From Alopecurus myosuroides (lineage: Eukaryota > Streptophyta > Magnoliopsida > Poales > Poaceae), in contig CM054058.1 of NCBI GenBank assembly GCA_028641055.1, positions 234,773,551-234,837,550 on the forward strand: a stretch of DNA of 64,000 nucleotides, written 5' to 3'. The notes below the pieces were generated by a model. The model saw only the letters and a program-made list of their open reading frames with translations, searched no databases and was not told the origin of the DNA. Position 1 is the first letter of the stretch, and each line of letters opens with the position of its first letter. Both the position numbers and the translations under genes were made by a program. Shown in pieces: positions 12,101-22,103 of this stretch.

Positions 12101-12568
12101 TCGTGCAATCCGATTGGCCGAGTGTGGATTGATGTGTTATTCGGTACTCGGGAGAACTGCCGCACAGAGCGCCTGCAGTTTGAGGTGGTGGATCATCAGA
12201 GCCCCTATCATGCTCTACTCGGCAGGCCTGCTCTGAGCAAGTTCATGGCCTCGACACATGTGGCTTATCTGAAGATGAAGATCCCCGGTCCCAATGGCAT
12301 CATCACCATCTCGGGAGATTACAAGAAGTCCATGGAGTGTGCCTCTGCTAGCTCCCAGCTGGCGGAGTCAATGGTGATTGCTGCCGAGAAGAAGAAGATG
12401 TACGAGGTGGTGGCCATGGCTCAGTCCGCACAAGCTGGCGCACAAGGTGTGCCGAGTACTCAGCATGGTACTGCTTTCCAAGCTGCCAAGGAGACCAAGA
12501 CAGTCCAGGTTGACCCCGAGTTCCCGGAGCGTGTGGCTATCATTGGTGCAGGGTTGGCCGAGAAATAG
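9107..12568 (+). CDS. gag-pro: gag-protease polyprotein of the Tat element
   Basis: About 1153 residues. Start chosen at 9107: it is the first ATG after the upstream ORF, in strong context (CCCATGG), although it lies inside the LTR; the next in-frame ATG is 9284. Residues about 517-630 form the Retrotrans_gag fold (PEDWLNDYV, ARTWLNNLP, F-x-NFTSTYKRP). An Asn/Gly-rich linker (about 840-880) follows; no CCHC zinc knuckle is seen. The aspartic protease has its active site in VLIDNGSSINIV at about 957, DNG rather than DTG, as in many Tat elements. The protein assembles particles in the cytoplasm. The frame ends at UAG, with pol continuing in the same frame. Confidence 0.9.
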   Translation: MASAVTPPRQLAPTVGQPAALAGVSVRTGSSSAERVVCGLVHRFGSFDFITDNAGCFGGMAMPEGGSVISFGSHLVYVATGANSTYPELVHDAEDPPAVVAARGRPARSSACCAEVMVTGLAANTGAAATGAAAVVEEVDDPPAGGRNHRPYEKESNLPPSTSTVIPASAARTGMPTPTDVELLAAREQLEPQRQELLAEQAELEKIRLELSLDQLEYNKAHGFTPVARRPSRVGATRRNLGAEMATVAEEPAQSATANTFTRPRYSTPAKTLRAAQAVAAELPRLDGEARLRQQERLNELVLEAARQNEEFRKANPGAGASQVVHSHAARSNDQASSPHPSREKSRSGRSGRDRQMQVYDPAAAAKQVAVPQQPGQEHNAARAGFQAHQAQSRVREAARPGTSRQPAAPPTRQRQQLRPVAPVANPVEQPAAMQVDRYDDGYSAMEMAGYDIHDRVGERVLAPGDARHQLDRLSLSARLESTGPPGPECFGPRIMNEPSVKGFQLARGTKSYNGSTKPEDWLNDYVTAVHIAGGNRRWAVRYVPQMLEGPARTWLNNLPKHSINCWLDFSDAFVSNFTSTYKRPNRPQQLSACRQREDETDRDYLTRWSTLRNTCEGVNEAQAITWFAQGCRHGSMLWQRLQREMPNTLAETIKIADQYALGDPTQPLMDSSEPRRNFNSSKRNEFRNKRRVDTRYDPEEVNAVNVGGGGGQRQKPAGAYGQNQNQGQGNKKPFRTAQPGSGNSEQPKKFVFDDMKDGPCSFHTHHPSRPANHTTRQCEWWDVIKSDGLPPPPPLPAANATVQPTRAPATRPPVYPRRENVNQVALGANRNFNNERYRNNNNNYNRNNNNRGNNNYQGNNNGNNGNNGGNGSNQYQEHHESYMIFTSEAVDKQSQHRRAMEVNAVIPAVPHYMYWCDQEIRWTRADHPKVMPNPGTYALVLDPTFLGPEKNVRFSKVLIDNGSSINIVYKDTLEKLGLAENMMLPSKTTFHGIVPGISCNPIGRVWIDVLFGTRENCRTERLQFEVVDHQSPYHALLGRPALSKFMASTHVAYLKMKIPGPNGIITISGDYKKSMECASASSQLAESMVIAAEKKKMYEVVAMAQSAQAGAQGVPSTQHGTAFQAAKETKTVQVDPEFPERVAIIGAGLAEK
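9138..9155 (+). other. primer-binding site of the Tat element
   Basis: TGGCGCCCACCGTGGGGC begins two bases after the CA end of the 5' LTR. This TGGCGCC-type site is usual for Tat-lineage gypsy elements. The gag reading frame is open across it. Confidence 0.75.
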
Positions 12569-15500
12569 GAAAGCGCGCTCATCCACTTCCTCCGTGAGAA
12601 TCGGGATGTTTTCGCCTGGACCAATGAAGATCTACCAGGAGTCCCGAGGGAGTTGGTTGAGCACTCTTTGCATGTGCGTCCTGACGCCAAGCCCGTGAAG
12701 CAGGCTTTGCGCCGCTTCGGGGATGAGAGAAGGAAGGCCATCGGTGATCAAATCACCAAGCTGCTGATCAGCAACTTCATCATGGAAGTGCTGCACCCGG
12801 ACTGGTTAGCCAACCCGGTCATGGTCGAGAAGAAAAAGGAAGATCCCAAGGCTGCCACCGCATGGCGCATGTGCGTCGACTACACCGACTTGAACAAGGC
12901 ATGCCCCAAGGATCCCTTCCCGCTACCTCGCATCGATCAGGTGATCGATTCCACTGCCGGCTGTGAACTGTTGTCTTTCATAGATGCCTACTCTGGTTTC
13001 CACCAGATTGCACTCAACCCTGCTGATCAAATAAAGACTGCTTTCATTACCCCGTACGGGGCTTATTGCTATCGTGTCATGTGTTTCGGCCTGAGGAATG
13101 CGGGTGCAACCTATCAGAGATGCATGCAGAAATGCTTGCACGACCAGCTCGGCAAGAATGTGCAGGTGTACGTAGATGACATTGTCATCAAAACGAATAA
13201 AACACATACTCTGCTTGCCGACCTGGAGGAAACCTTTGCTAACCTACGCAGGTACAAAATGAAACTGAATCCGAGTAAGTGCACCTTTGGTGTACCAGCT
13301 GGAAAGCTACTCGGCTTTCTCGTTTCTAGTCGGGGCATTGAAGCCAATCCGTCTAAGATAAAAGCTATTGAGAGCATGTCTTTGCCGAGATCATTGAAGG
13401 ATGTGCAGAAGTTCACGGGTTGTCTGGCATCTCTGAGCCGTTTTCTGGGCCGAATGGGCGAGAAGGCTCTGCCTCTATACCAGCTGATGAAGAAAAGCGA
13501 CAAGTTTGTCTGGACTCCGCAAGCGGACGTGGCATTCAATGAGCTGAAAGCAATGTTGGCTAGCGCTCCCGTCTTGGCTAGTCCGCTACCCAAGGAGCCT
13601 ATGCTGCTGTACATTGCCGCGACTAACCGAGTAGTCAGCGTGGTGATAGTGGTGGAGCGAGAAGAAGAAGGCAAGAGTGTGCAGCGCCCAGTTTATTATC
13701 TCAGTGAAGTGCTGTCCAGTTCCAAGCAAAACTATCCACATTACCAGAAGATGACATATGGTGTGTACCTGGGCGCCAGGAAGCTGAAACATTACTTCCA
13801 GGAGCACCCCATCACGGTTGTGAGCTCAGCTCCCATCTCGGACATCATGGGTAACAAGGAGGCGAGTGGCAGAGTAGCCAAGTGGGCAATCGAGCTAGCC
13901 GCGTACGCTCCCGCGTATACGAGAAGAGAAGCAATCAAGTCTCAGGTCTTGGCGGAATTTCTTGTGGACTGGGCCGAGATGCAATATGAACCTCCTGCCC
14001 CAGTTTCCAACTATTGGAAAATGCACTTTGATGGCTCAAAGGTGAAAGAAGGCCTTGGTGCTGGCGTGGTGCTTACATCACCCAAGCGGGATCAACTCAA
14101 GTACGTGCTGCAGATTCATTTCAAGGCATCCAACAATGTAGCCGAGTACGAGGCAGTGGTGCATGGTTTGCGGGTAGCAAAGGAGGTTGGTGTGCAGCGC
14201 ATTATATGCTATGGCGATTCGGATCTAGTGGTGCAGCAAGTCTCGGGTACCTGGGATGCTTTGGATGCCAATATGGCATCGTATCGCTTCCTGGTGCAGT
14301 CAATGACTGGGTTTTTCGAAGGCTGTGAGTTCCAGCACATTCACCGAGCAGAGAACGAAGCAGCAGACGAGCTGTCCAAGTTGGGATCTTCTCGGCAGTC
14401 CATCCCGGCAGGGATTGCCTTGGAGCATTTGAGGAAGCCATCTATCAAGCCTTCCCCAAACTCGGAATCCATCTTTGTCCCTTCTCTGCCAAGTGAAGAA
14501 TCTGACCCAATGGAGATTGACTGGGAGAGTGCTGCAGGGAACCCGGGGACTGCCGTCCTCTACTCGGGGACTGCCACTCCTTACTCGGGGACTGCCATTC
14601 CCTACTCGGGGACTGCCATTCCCTACTCGGGGACTGCCATTCCCTACTCGGGGACTGCCATTCCTTACTCGGGGACTGCCACTCCCTACTCGGGGACTGC
14701 CACTCCTTACTCGGGGACTGCCGCCCTCAACCCAGAAGCTGTCGCATTCATTGAAGAAGTTCTCGCCAATCGGTCTGGGCTGCAGAGAAGCGCTCCAACT
14801 CCTCCTGTGCAACCACCAGAGCCTGTCCCAATGGAAATGGACGAACCAGTGTTTCCCGTGCGGGAGACACCGAGTTGGGCAATGCCCATATTATCCTTTC
14901 TAAGGGACGGCACTTTACCTGAAGATGAGGTGACTGCGAGGCAGATTCAGAGAAGGTCCAAGGGCTACACCATAGTCCGAGATGTGCTGCACAAGAGAAG
15001 TGCTACTGGTGTGCTGCAACGCTGTGTGAGCCCAGAGGAAGGAGAAGAAATCCTGGTGGAGATACATCAAGGGGAATGTGGGCATCACGCCTCTTCTCGG
15101 GCTTTGGTCAAGAAAGCTTTTCGGCATGGCTTCTACTGGCTCACTGCACTGCAACAAGCTGAAGATATTGTGAGGAAGTGCGCTGGCTGCCAGATGTTCG
15201 CAAGTAAGATTCACATGCCAGTTTCCGAGTTGAAAACAATTCCTATCACATGGCCATTTGCTGTTTGGTGCTTGGATATGGTTGGTCCTTTCAAGCCGGC
15301 TAAAGGCAATATGACACACATCTTGGTCATGGTGGACAAGTTCACCAAGTGGATCGAGGTGAAACCTATTCGGAAGTGTGATGGGGTCACAGCCGTGAAG
15401 TTCGTGAAGGATGTGATCATGAGATATGGCTACCCGCACAGTATCATCACCGACAATGGCACCAACTTTGCAGAGGGGGCAATGGTGCGATTCTGCAGAG

Positions 15501-16141
15501 ATAAGCATATCCGACTAGACGTTGCGTCAGTCGCGCACCCTGCCTCCAATGGGCAAGTTGAGAGAGCAAATGGGATGGTACTGGCAGGCATCAAGCCAAG
15601 GCTGATTGAGCCATTGCTGAAAACACCTGGGTGTTGGCTAGAAGAGTTGCCAGCGGTGTTGTGGAGTCTAAGGACTACCCCTAACCGGTCAACCGGCTAC
15701 ACGCCATTCTTCTTGGTATATGGGGCTGAGGCCGTGTTGCCAATAGACTTAGAGCATGACTCCCCCCGAGTAGCCCTCTACACTGAGGTGGAGGCGAGAG
15801 AAGCTCGAGAAAACGACGTTGACCTGCTTGAAGAAGCAAGAGAGCTGACTCTGTCACGTTCGGCTATCTACCAGCAAAACCTGCGGCGCTATCATAGCCG
15901 AAAGGTGAACCCAAGGGTTTTCCGAGAAGGAGACATGGTCCTTAGGCTGGTGCAGCGCACGGCCGGGATGCACAAGTTGTCTCCTCCTTGGGAAGGGCCT
16001 TTCATTGTCAGCAAAGCGCTGCACAATGACGCGTACTATCTTGTAGATGTGCGCCCATCGCAGGCGAACAGGGCAGATAAAGCTGGAGAGGAAACCAAGC
16101 GTCCCTGGAATGTAGCTCTACTTCGTCGTTTTCATTCGTAA
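12569..16141 (+). CDS. pol: pol of the Tat element: RT, RNase H, archaeal-type RNase H, integrase
   Basis: Open for 1190 codons in the same frame as gag-protease, after one UAG at 12566-12568; the first internal ATG is at 12653. RT blocks include CVDYTDLNKACPKDPFPLP, the FID catalytic Asp motif and YVDD at residue 201. A conventional RNase H follows, then an archaeal-type RNase H beginning MHFDGSKVKEGLGAG near 485. A seven-residue repeat array occupies about 659-718. Integrase has the HHCC finger (GHHASS, then CAGC, about 836-873) and the D-D-E residues in LDMVGPF, TDNGTNF and NGQVERANG. The frame is undamaged apart from the UAG, so this copy may be recently active. Product acts in particles and then in the nucleus. 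Confidence 0.92.
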   Translation, partial: ESALIHFLRENRDVFAWTNEDLPGVPRELVEHSLHVRPDAKPVKQALRRFGDERRKAIGDQITKLLISNFIMEVLHPDWLANPVMVEKKKEDPKAATAWRMCVDYTDLNKACPKDPFPLPRIDQVIDSTAGCELLSFIDAYSGFHQIALNPADQIKTAFITPYGAYCYRVMCFGLRNAGATYQRCMQKCLHDQLGKNVQVYVDDIVIKTNKTHTLLADLEETFANLRRYKMKLNPSKCTFGVPAGKLLGFLVSSRGIEANPSKIKAIESMSLPRSLKDVQKFTGCLASLSRFLGRMGEKALPLYQLMKKSDKFVWTPQADVAFNELKAMLASAPVLASPLPKEPMLLYIAATNRVVSVVIVVEREEEGKSVQRPVYYLSEVLSSSKQNYPHYQKMTYGVYLGARKLKHYFQEHPITVVSSAPISDIMGNKEASGRVAKWAIELAAYAPAYTRREAIKSQVLAEFLVDWAEMQYEPPAPVSNYWKMHFDGSKVKEGLGAGVVLTSPKRDQLKYVLQIHFKASNNVAEYEAVVHGLRVAKEVGVQRIICYGDSDLVVQQVSGTWDALDANMASYRFLVQSMTGFFEGCEFQHIHRAENEAADELSKLGSSRQSIPAGIALEHLRKPSIKPSPNSESIFVPSLPSEESDPMEIDWESAAGNPGTAVLYSGTATPYSGTAIPYSGTAIPYSGTAIPYSGTAIPYSGTATPYSGTATPYSGTAALNPEAVAFIEEVLANRSGLQRSAPTPPVQPPEPVPMEMDEPVFPVRETPSWAMPILSFLRDGTLPEDEVTARQIQRRSKGYTIVRDVLHKRSATGVLQRCVSPEEGEEILVEIHQGECGHHASSRALVKKAFRHGFYWLTALQQAEDIVRKCAGCQMFASKIHMPVSELKTIPITWPFAVWCLDMVGPFKPAKGNMTHILVMVDKFTKWIEVKPIRKCDGVTAVKFVKDVIMRYGYPHSIITDNGTNFAEGAMVRFCRDKHIRLDVASVAHPASNGQVERANGMVLAGIKPRLIEPLLKTPGCWLEELPAVLWSLRTTPNRSTGYTPFFLVYGAEAVLPIDLEHDSPRVALYTEVEAREARENDVDLLEEARELTLSRSAIYQQNLRRYHSRKVNPRVFREGDMVLRLVQRTAGMHKLSPPWEGPFIVSKALHNDAYYLVDVRPSQANRADKAGEETKRPWNVALLRRFHS
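14545..14722 (+). repeat. coding minisatellite in pol, 21-bp unit
   Basis: About eight and a half units of 21 bp encode GTA(I/T/V)(P/L)YS in frame between the archaeal-type RNase H and the integrase. The DNA unit contains TACTCGGGGACTGCC, nearly identical to the G-rich sequence preceding the 3' LTR (TTCGGGGACTGC at 22617-22628). Units differ by single substitutions that keep the frame. Confidence 0.9.
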
Positions 16142-16815
16142 GCAAAGATGTGTATGTACCCTCTCATCCGAGTTGAAATTCTACTATGCAATCTAAAATT
16201 GTTCTCGGGGACTGCCCTCGTCCAAATTTGCTCTAAGTGTTTTTACTCGGCTTGTTCCTTCGTCTATTCGGTTGCTCCACTTCAGAACTCATAAGTGCAT
16301 TGAGTACTGTGTTTAAACCTATATGCCAACTCTTCGACTCTGCTGCTGTCCGAAACCCGGCTTCATGGCAAGCAAGAGAACAAGCAAAAGGTCAATGAGC
16401 ACACGAAAATCACTAAGGAAGAAAGAGTGCAGGAACCGAGTAGATTGTCGGTTACTTTGTGTTCCCTGTTTTCGTCTTCTCGGCTAAGTGGTGGGCTGCG
16501 TTATCATGATTGTTTCTAGTGGCTAAGTATTCGCAGCCTTGCTCCTTGATTCTTGTGACTCGAATACCAAACAAGCGACAAGTCGCAGGTAGAGCAGAGA
16601 TGAAAAGACAGGGTGAATAAGAAATGCTACTCGGGGACTCGCATGGAAACACAACTCGGCATTGAGCCAGTGTCGTTCAAATTGATTAATGTCAACATAA
16701 ACAGAGTGGGCATAAAAACTGAATAGCAAGTAAGATAAAGATAGTCTGTTACATCTGCTCCCGGCATTCCGGGGATCTGATAAGTGTTCAAGTTTGAAAG
16801 AGAATGCAGGTTGCT
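16142..16815. other. spacer between convergent pol and the antisense gene
   Basis: No ORF worth annotating. Contains two more copies of the primer-like motif (CTCGGGGACTGCC near 16204, CTCGGGGACTCGC near 16630). It should hold the 3' untranslated region of the minus-strand gene; no clear polyadenylation signal could be singled out. Confidence 0.5.
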
Positions 16816-19800
16816 TCAAGATGAGGAGGCAGCGTTCTCGGCGCTGGCCTTGGCTGATGCTTCCTCAGCAGCGGTCTTGGCAGCAGTTTCTTCAGTGGCG
16901 GTCGCGGCAGCCGTTCCTTCGGTGCTGGCTTGAGTGGCATCCGCTCCCGCCTGGGCGGTGGCGGATTCCGTCATCTCGGCATCCTCCTGGGTGGCCGCTT
17001 GCTCGGAAGTGGCCGTGGCCACCGAGACGGGTCCTGGAGCCGAGGAGGAGCATGAAGCGTGGCCAGGAGGGGGCACCGTGTCGTCGAGAGCAGCACCTGA
17101 GGAGGTGCCGAAGTCGAGTGGCTCGCTGTCGATGTGCGCCCCTTCGTCTTCATCGCTACTCGCGACGACGGTGGCCTTTCCCTTTCCGGCCTTGCCCTTG
17201 GGAGATTCGAAGAAGCCGTCAAGATCGTCGTCTTCGTCATCATCTCCTTCGTCCTCGTACTCGGTGTCGGGTTCGGGGACGCCCTCGATGTAGACCTCCG
17301 TCTCGGCGCACTCTGCGACCTCATACGCAATCTGCTTGCGCAAGGCCACGCTCTCGGCATCCGTCTCCCACTTGGAATCATTGCGCTTCCCGCGGATGCG
17401 CTGCATATCCAGGTTTTCATACCAAGATGCTATGCAGAGAAGCATCACGTCCGCACCAGCACGGGCTCCAGAGGCTCGCCATTTTTTCAGCTCGGCCTTC
17501 ACGTTCTCCAGCTTGTGGGCGAGATCCCGCATGTTCCTTGGCTGGGGGTCATGAGGCCAGAACAGCCGGTGGAGCTCGAAGCCCGCATGCATCAAATCAG
17601 TTCCGACGCCGGCCAGCTGTTCAAAGTAACCTTTGAGCACCAGCAAGCTGTCCTCGATATCAGCCCTGGTGTCAATTGGCTCACCCAGCGAAAGGCGAAC
17701 TGCTCGGGCCTTGGCTATCGTAGGCGCAGAGGAAGAATCAAGACGAGGCCAGATATCTGAAATAGCGAGTAGCAAGATCAAAAACCGAGAAGAAAGAAGA
17801 AGCCGAGAAGGAACAAGACCGAGAAGAAAAGATGCAATGAAGAGAAAACTTACCGATCAGTTGGCGGCGCAGCTGCTGCAGCTTGGTTTTCCAGGACTCC
17901 TCGTTGCCAATATGCCTGTCTTGGATCTGGCGCAGGGTGTCCATCTGAGCGAAAAGATCAGCATTGGTCTTCTTCAGAGTCTCGCATTCAGACTCGAGGG
18001 CCCGTTCCTTGGCTCGGAAGGTGGTCTCGGCCTTTGCCTTCTCGGCGATCGCTCTATCCCTCTCAGCGCCAATCTTGACGGCATCCTGGAGTGCATTCTG
18101 CAACTGAAGCTGAAGCGACTCCATCTCAGTGGTGTGGTCCTTCACCAGAGCAATGGCTTGGTCAGACAGCTGTTTCTCCACCTCTGCGGGCTTGACACAA
18201 TTTTGGTGTGCCTCAGCAAATAACTTGTGATCTTCTGCGGAGAGATTGATAAGGTTAGCCGAGAAGTAGAAAAGGAAACAGATTCAAGATCAAGCCGAGT
18301 AAACAGCAAACTCACCTTCAAGTCTCTTTATGGTGGCTTCGGAGTTCGCCACGAAAGTGCGGCATTTCTCATGCTCATCGGCCAAGGCCTTCAGTTTGTC
18401 TGCAGGGAAGGAAAGGTTAGCGCGTGAGAAAGCAGAAGCGGGCGTAAACATAAAACGCAGAAACCGCGTGGCTAAAGGCGTACCTTGCACTTCGGCCAGC
18501 TGTTGGGTGCTGTCGTTTGCATTTTTGCTCGCGGCCTCAGCAGCTATCTTCTCCTTCTCCAACGCAGCAATTCGCCTCCTGGCGATGGAGTGGTTCCACA
18601 GAAGGATGCGGTACAAGTGTGTCCGCTTAAGGACGCTATCCTGAGAAGCGAGAAGAAGCGAGTTAGAAAAAGCAGAGAAGATTCAACCCGAGTAGGAGGC
18701 TACTCGGAGAGTATCCATCTACTCGGCTAGAATCTCGGGGACTGGGGGTGATGGTAAAGAACAAGGAAGGCGAATAGAAGAGAAGGAATCTCAACTCGGA
18801 AAAGGCAAAAAAGACTTACTGCGTAGCTCTGTTCGATATCTTCGGCGTTCTTGCGGTGCAAGAACATCTTGGCTGCGAGGGTTGCGGTATCAGTGGAGAC
18901 GGACATGGGCTGGTGTCCCAGATCAACCTTGTTCCAATCCACGCGGTAGTGGTCGATGGAGCCAAGGGTCAAGCCGTGCCATTTCTCCTCTCCGAGAACC
19001 CTGCTGTCCCACCTGGCGTTGATGTGGCCAACAGTGTCCAAAACCTGTTCAAGACCCTTGGAGGTTATTGGCTTGTCTTGGGCTCCCCGAGAAGCAATAT
19101 TGACGGGTTTGTTTTGAGCTGGATCGAAGGGAGGAGTATTCCTGGCTACAACTTTCCTTCCCTTCTGAATAGCTAAAGCTTTATCTTGGGGAGGGAAGCC
19201 GATGGTGTGTTGTTGGCTAACCTCGACCATGTAATCCGGGTAGCAGGGTTGGCCAGCTGCGCGTGCGTCGGCGGAGAGCGCAGCAGGAATGGGGCCGGAC
19301 TCGCGGATCACGAGCGCTCCGCCTGTGGATGCGCCTTGGTCTCTGGCCCTTTTCTTCGTTTGCTCCTTCTCGATTCTCTGCTTCTCGAGATCCTCGGGTT
19401 TCTTCCCGTCAGACTTGGCCTTCGTCTTCTCGGCGGCAGTCTTCTCGGCAACTTGCTTCTCGGCCTTCCTCTGCTCAGCCTTGGCTCTTTTCTGCTCAGC
19501 CTTGGCCTCCTCAGCAGCCTCCTTATCGGCAGTCTCCTTCTCAGAAAGGCCTTTCTCGGAACAGTAATCCTTCAGAGCATCAAGGGCCCGTTGCCTGGTT
19601 ACTCGCCCAGGAGGGCTGGATGTGTCCTTGCTCTGTGGCGACGAGGAGGAAGTTGGTGGTGTAGGACCTTGCGCAGTTGGTGGCGTAGGGCCTTGCGCAG
19701 TTGGTGGCGCCGCAGATCCATCGCCCGGTGCAGCTCCTGGCTGAACACTACTCGGTGCGCCGCCTGGCAGTGGGTAGACATCTGCTATGGTAGCATCCGC

Positions 19801-21939
19801 GGCGGTGTCGTCTTTCACCAGCTGCTCGGCAGTGATGTTCTCTTGTGCAGCAGCATCGGTGGTGGGCTGCTCCCGTTCTACTTCTGGCCGCTCCAGGGCG
19901 GCGGCGTCTTGCATTTCTTGTTCTTGGTTCTCCTCGGCGTTGCTAGCCGGAGGAGAAGGGGGTCTCTCTTCGTGGACGGTGGTATCTTGTGCTGCTGGCT
20001 CTGGTTCTGCTCCTCGAGCATCACTAGCCTGTGCGTTGGTGGCAGCCGCATTGGCGGCGTCGCCCTCGTCGTCAACAAGGTCGATCAGGGGTACTGCTGT
20101 CTCCCTGTCTTGGTCGGACGCAAAGGCTGCGTTCGCATCCATGGGAGGACTGCAGAGAAGAAAGAAATCAGGGATTGGAAGAAGATTTGGGAGAAAACAG
20201 TACTACGCGAGAAGGAGGGCAAACGAGAAGAGAACTCACGCAGTGGTGGATTTAAGCTGTCGTCGGGGTTTCTTTACAGTAACCTTCTTCTTCTTCTCGG
20301 CGGCCTCCTCCTTCTCGGCGGGCTTCTTCTTCTTGGCTGGAGGTGCCTGTGCTCCGCTGCCGGTCCGCTTGCGGGTTTCGGGAGGGGCAGTAGACAGAGG
20401 TTGGACGACAAGGGGCGCATCGCCCTCGTTCTCGTCCTCATCCTCGTCGTCCTTCTCCGCAGCGGCCTCATCTGAGAAATTCAAAAGAGAAGAAGGAAGA
20501 ATCAGAAACAGCAATGCAAGGGGTTGGTGTTTCTCAGAAACAAACAAGATGAAAATAACAATACCGTGAGAGCCTTCATCCGACCAAGTGCGGAGAGCAT
20601 CGCGCTTGTCAGGAACGGGGCTGCTCTGTTCCGCGTCATCAGAAGGCAGCATGTCATCCTCCTCGCGATCGTCGGACCAGTTTTCCTCAAAAACTTCGCG
20701 ACTCTCAATCAACTGTCAAGTAAGAGTCTGAAAGACAGAGAAGGATCATAAGTCAACCGAGTATCAGGATGGAACTATACTCGGATAGGCGTGCAAACAC
20801 AAAGCACACTAAGCCTATGCAGTTTTCTAAGTATTCTACTCGGATAGGCGTGCAGACACAAAGCACACTAAGCCTATGCAGTTTTCTAAGTGTTCTACCC
20901 GGATAGGCGTGCAAACACAAAGCATACTAAGCCTAAGCGCGAGTCGACTAAGTGCTCTACTCGGTGCACCAGTTGATTGCTAGTCGGGGCGGAAAGGGAA
21001 GTTATCTACTCGGGAAGCAGAGGCGAAAACAGAGTAGGAACAGCGTACCCGGGCAATCGGTTGCGTGCGACTGTACGGGACGAAACCATACCGCCACTTC
21101 TCGCTAAGGCTTGTCTTCAGAATGTTCTTGGCATGATAGGCAACGTCGACGTCGTCGATTTCGATGGTGGTGGTCCTGGTGCAGTCGCGGGGGCCTCCCA
21201 TGTAACACATGAGATGGCAGCGCTCCTGCAGAGGGAGCACTCGGCGCTTGATCCAGCACACCACCGGGTCGTCGTTCTTGAGGCCCAGTTTCTTCAGCTC
21301 GCCGAGTCTATCTTCTATCTCGATGGCGATTTCGTCGATGGTGGGCTTCTCCTTCCAGTTTGACCCGAGTGGAGCACGATTCCTCCAAGCGGGCAGGTTG
21401 ATTCGATCATCAACCGCACCCCCTTCCGTGGCGGGGACATTCTTGACATAGAAGAACGTCTGCTGCCACATTCGGCAGGAATCCAGCCCCTGGATGCGGG
21501 GATGATTCGTCCCGGTCCGCTGCACCATCATGGCACAGCCCGTGTCGGTGGCGCGGCCGATGCCTGCGGCGTCTTTTTTCCCGACTGACTGTTGGCGAAG
21601 ATTAAAATACCTGAGCCATGTATCAGTCGTGGGCCTGATGCCGAGGAAAGCCTCGCAGACCACGGCATGGTAGGCGAGGAAGACGACCGCGTTGGGCGGC
21701 AGATGATGCATCTGCAGCCCGAAGTGATCGAGGAACTTGCGCAGGAAGTCAGAGGCGGGCAGTCCAAAGCCGCGCTCGAAGTGCGACATGAAGACCACCC
21801 GCTCGCCGTCCCGTGGAGCTGGCACAACCTCGTCGTCGGGTGCCCGGCACTCCACGCCGGGGGGAACCCTTCTGCTGGTCACGAGCCAGGCGAGATTGGC
21901 CTTGGTGACGGAGGAACCCGCCCAGCTAGCCTTGGCCAT
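16816..21939 (-). CDS. eight-exon antisense gene of the Tat element (gypsy-type extra ORF protein, 1387 aa)
   Basis: Exons on the minus strand: 21939-21049, 20712-20565, 20471-20240, 20149-18820, 18640-18484, 18399-18316, 18234-17854, 17756-16816; total 4164 nt. Every junction is GT-AG (for example GTAAGT at exons 4 and 7, GTGAGT at 3 and 6) and the phases fit, giving one frame from ATG to stop. Residues 53-120 (HFERGFGLP, FGLQMHHLPPNAV) match the domain annotated as putative gypsy-type transposon (Transposase_28-like). Then come an acidic, Pro/Ala-rich region, a Lys/Glu/Ala coiled coil (about 626-694), further coiled coils in exons 5-7, and in exon 8 an acidic run with an Ala/Thr-rich tail. 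No catalytic motif is visible. Role unknown; a regulatory or structural role is inference. Antisense ORFs are described in other Tat elements. Confidence 0.82.
20779..20955. repeat. 59-bp tandem repeat in intron 1 of the antisense gene
   Basis: Three near-identical units starting at 20779, 20838 and 20897 (shared blocks GGATAGGCGTGCA and CACTAAGCCTA); the third is partly degenerate. They lie wholly within the 336-nt first intron. Confidence 0.85.
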
Positions 21940-22103
21940 CGTTGCGAGTGGGAGGAGTGGATGATTTCGAATGGAGTTGCTCGGTGGAGTGAGTCCGCGG
22001 CGGCGCGGAAGCTTGCGCGGCGGCGGAGGGCTCGGTGGCGAAGAAGAACAAGAGGCAGAAGAGGAAAAGTGCAGGGAAGGGGAAAAGGAAGTTACCGCGG
22101 GGG

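Noticed and set aside
19186..20569. Plus-strand frames of 429 and 260 codons within the Tat element
   Set aside because: They lie opposite exons of the antisense gene, are rich in Leu/Ser from complementing Lys/Glu/Ala codons, and show no domain.
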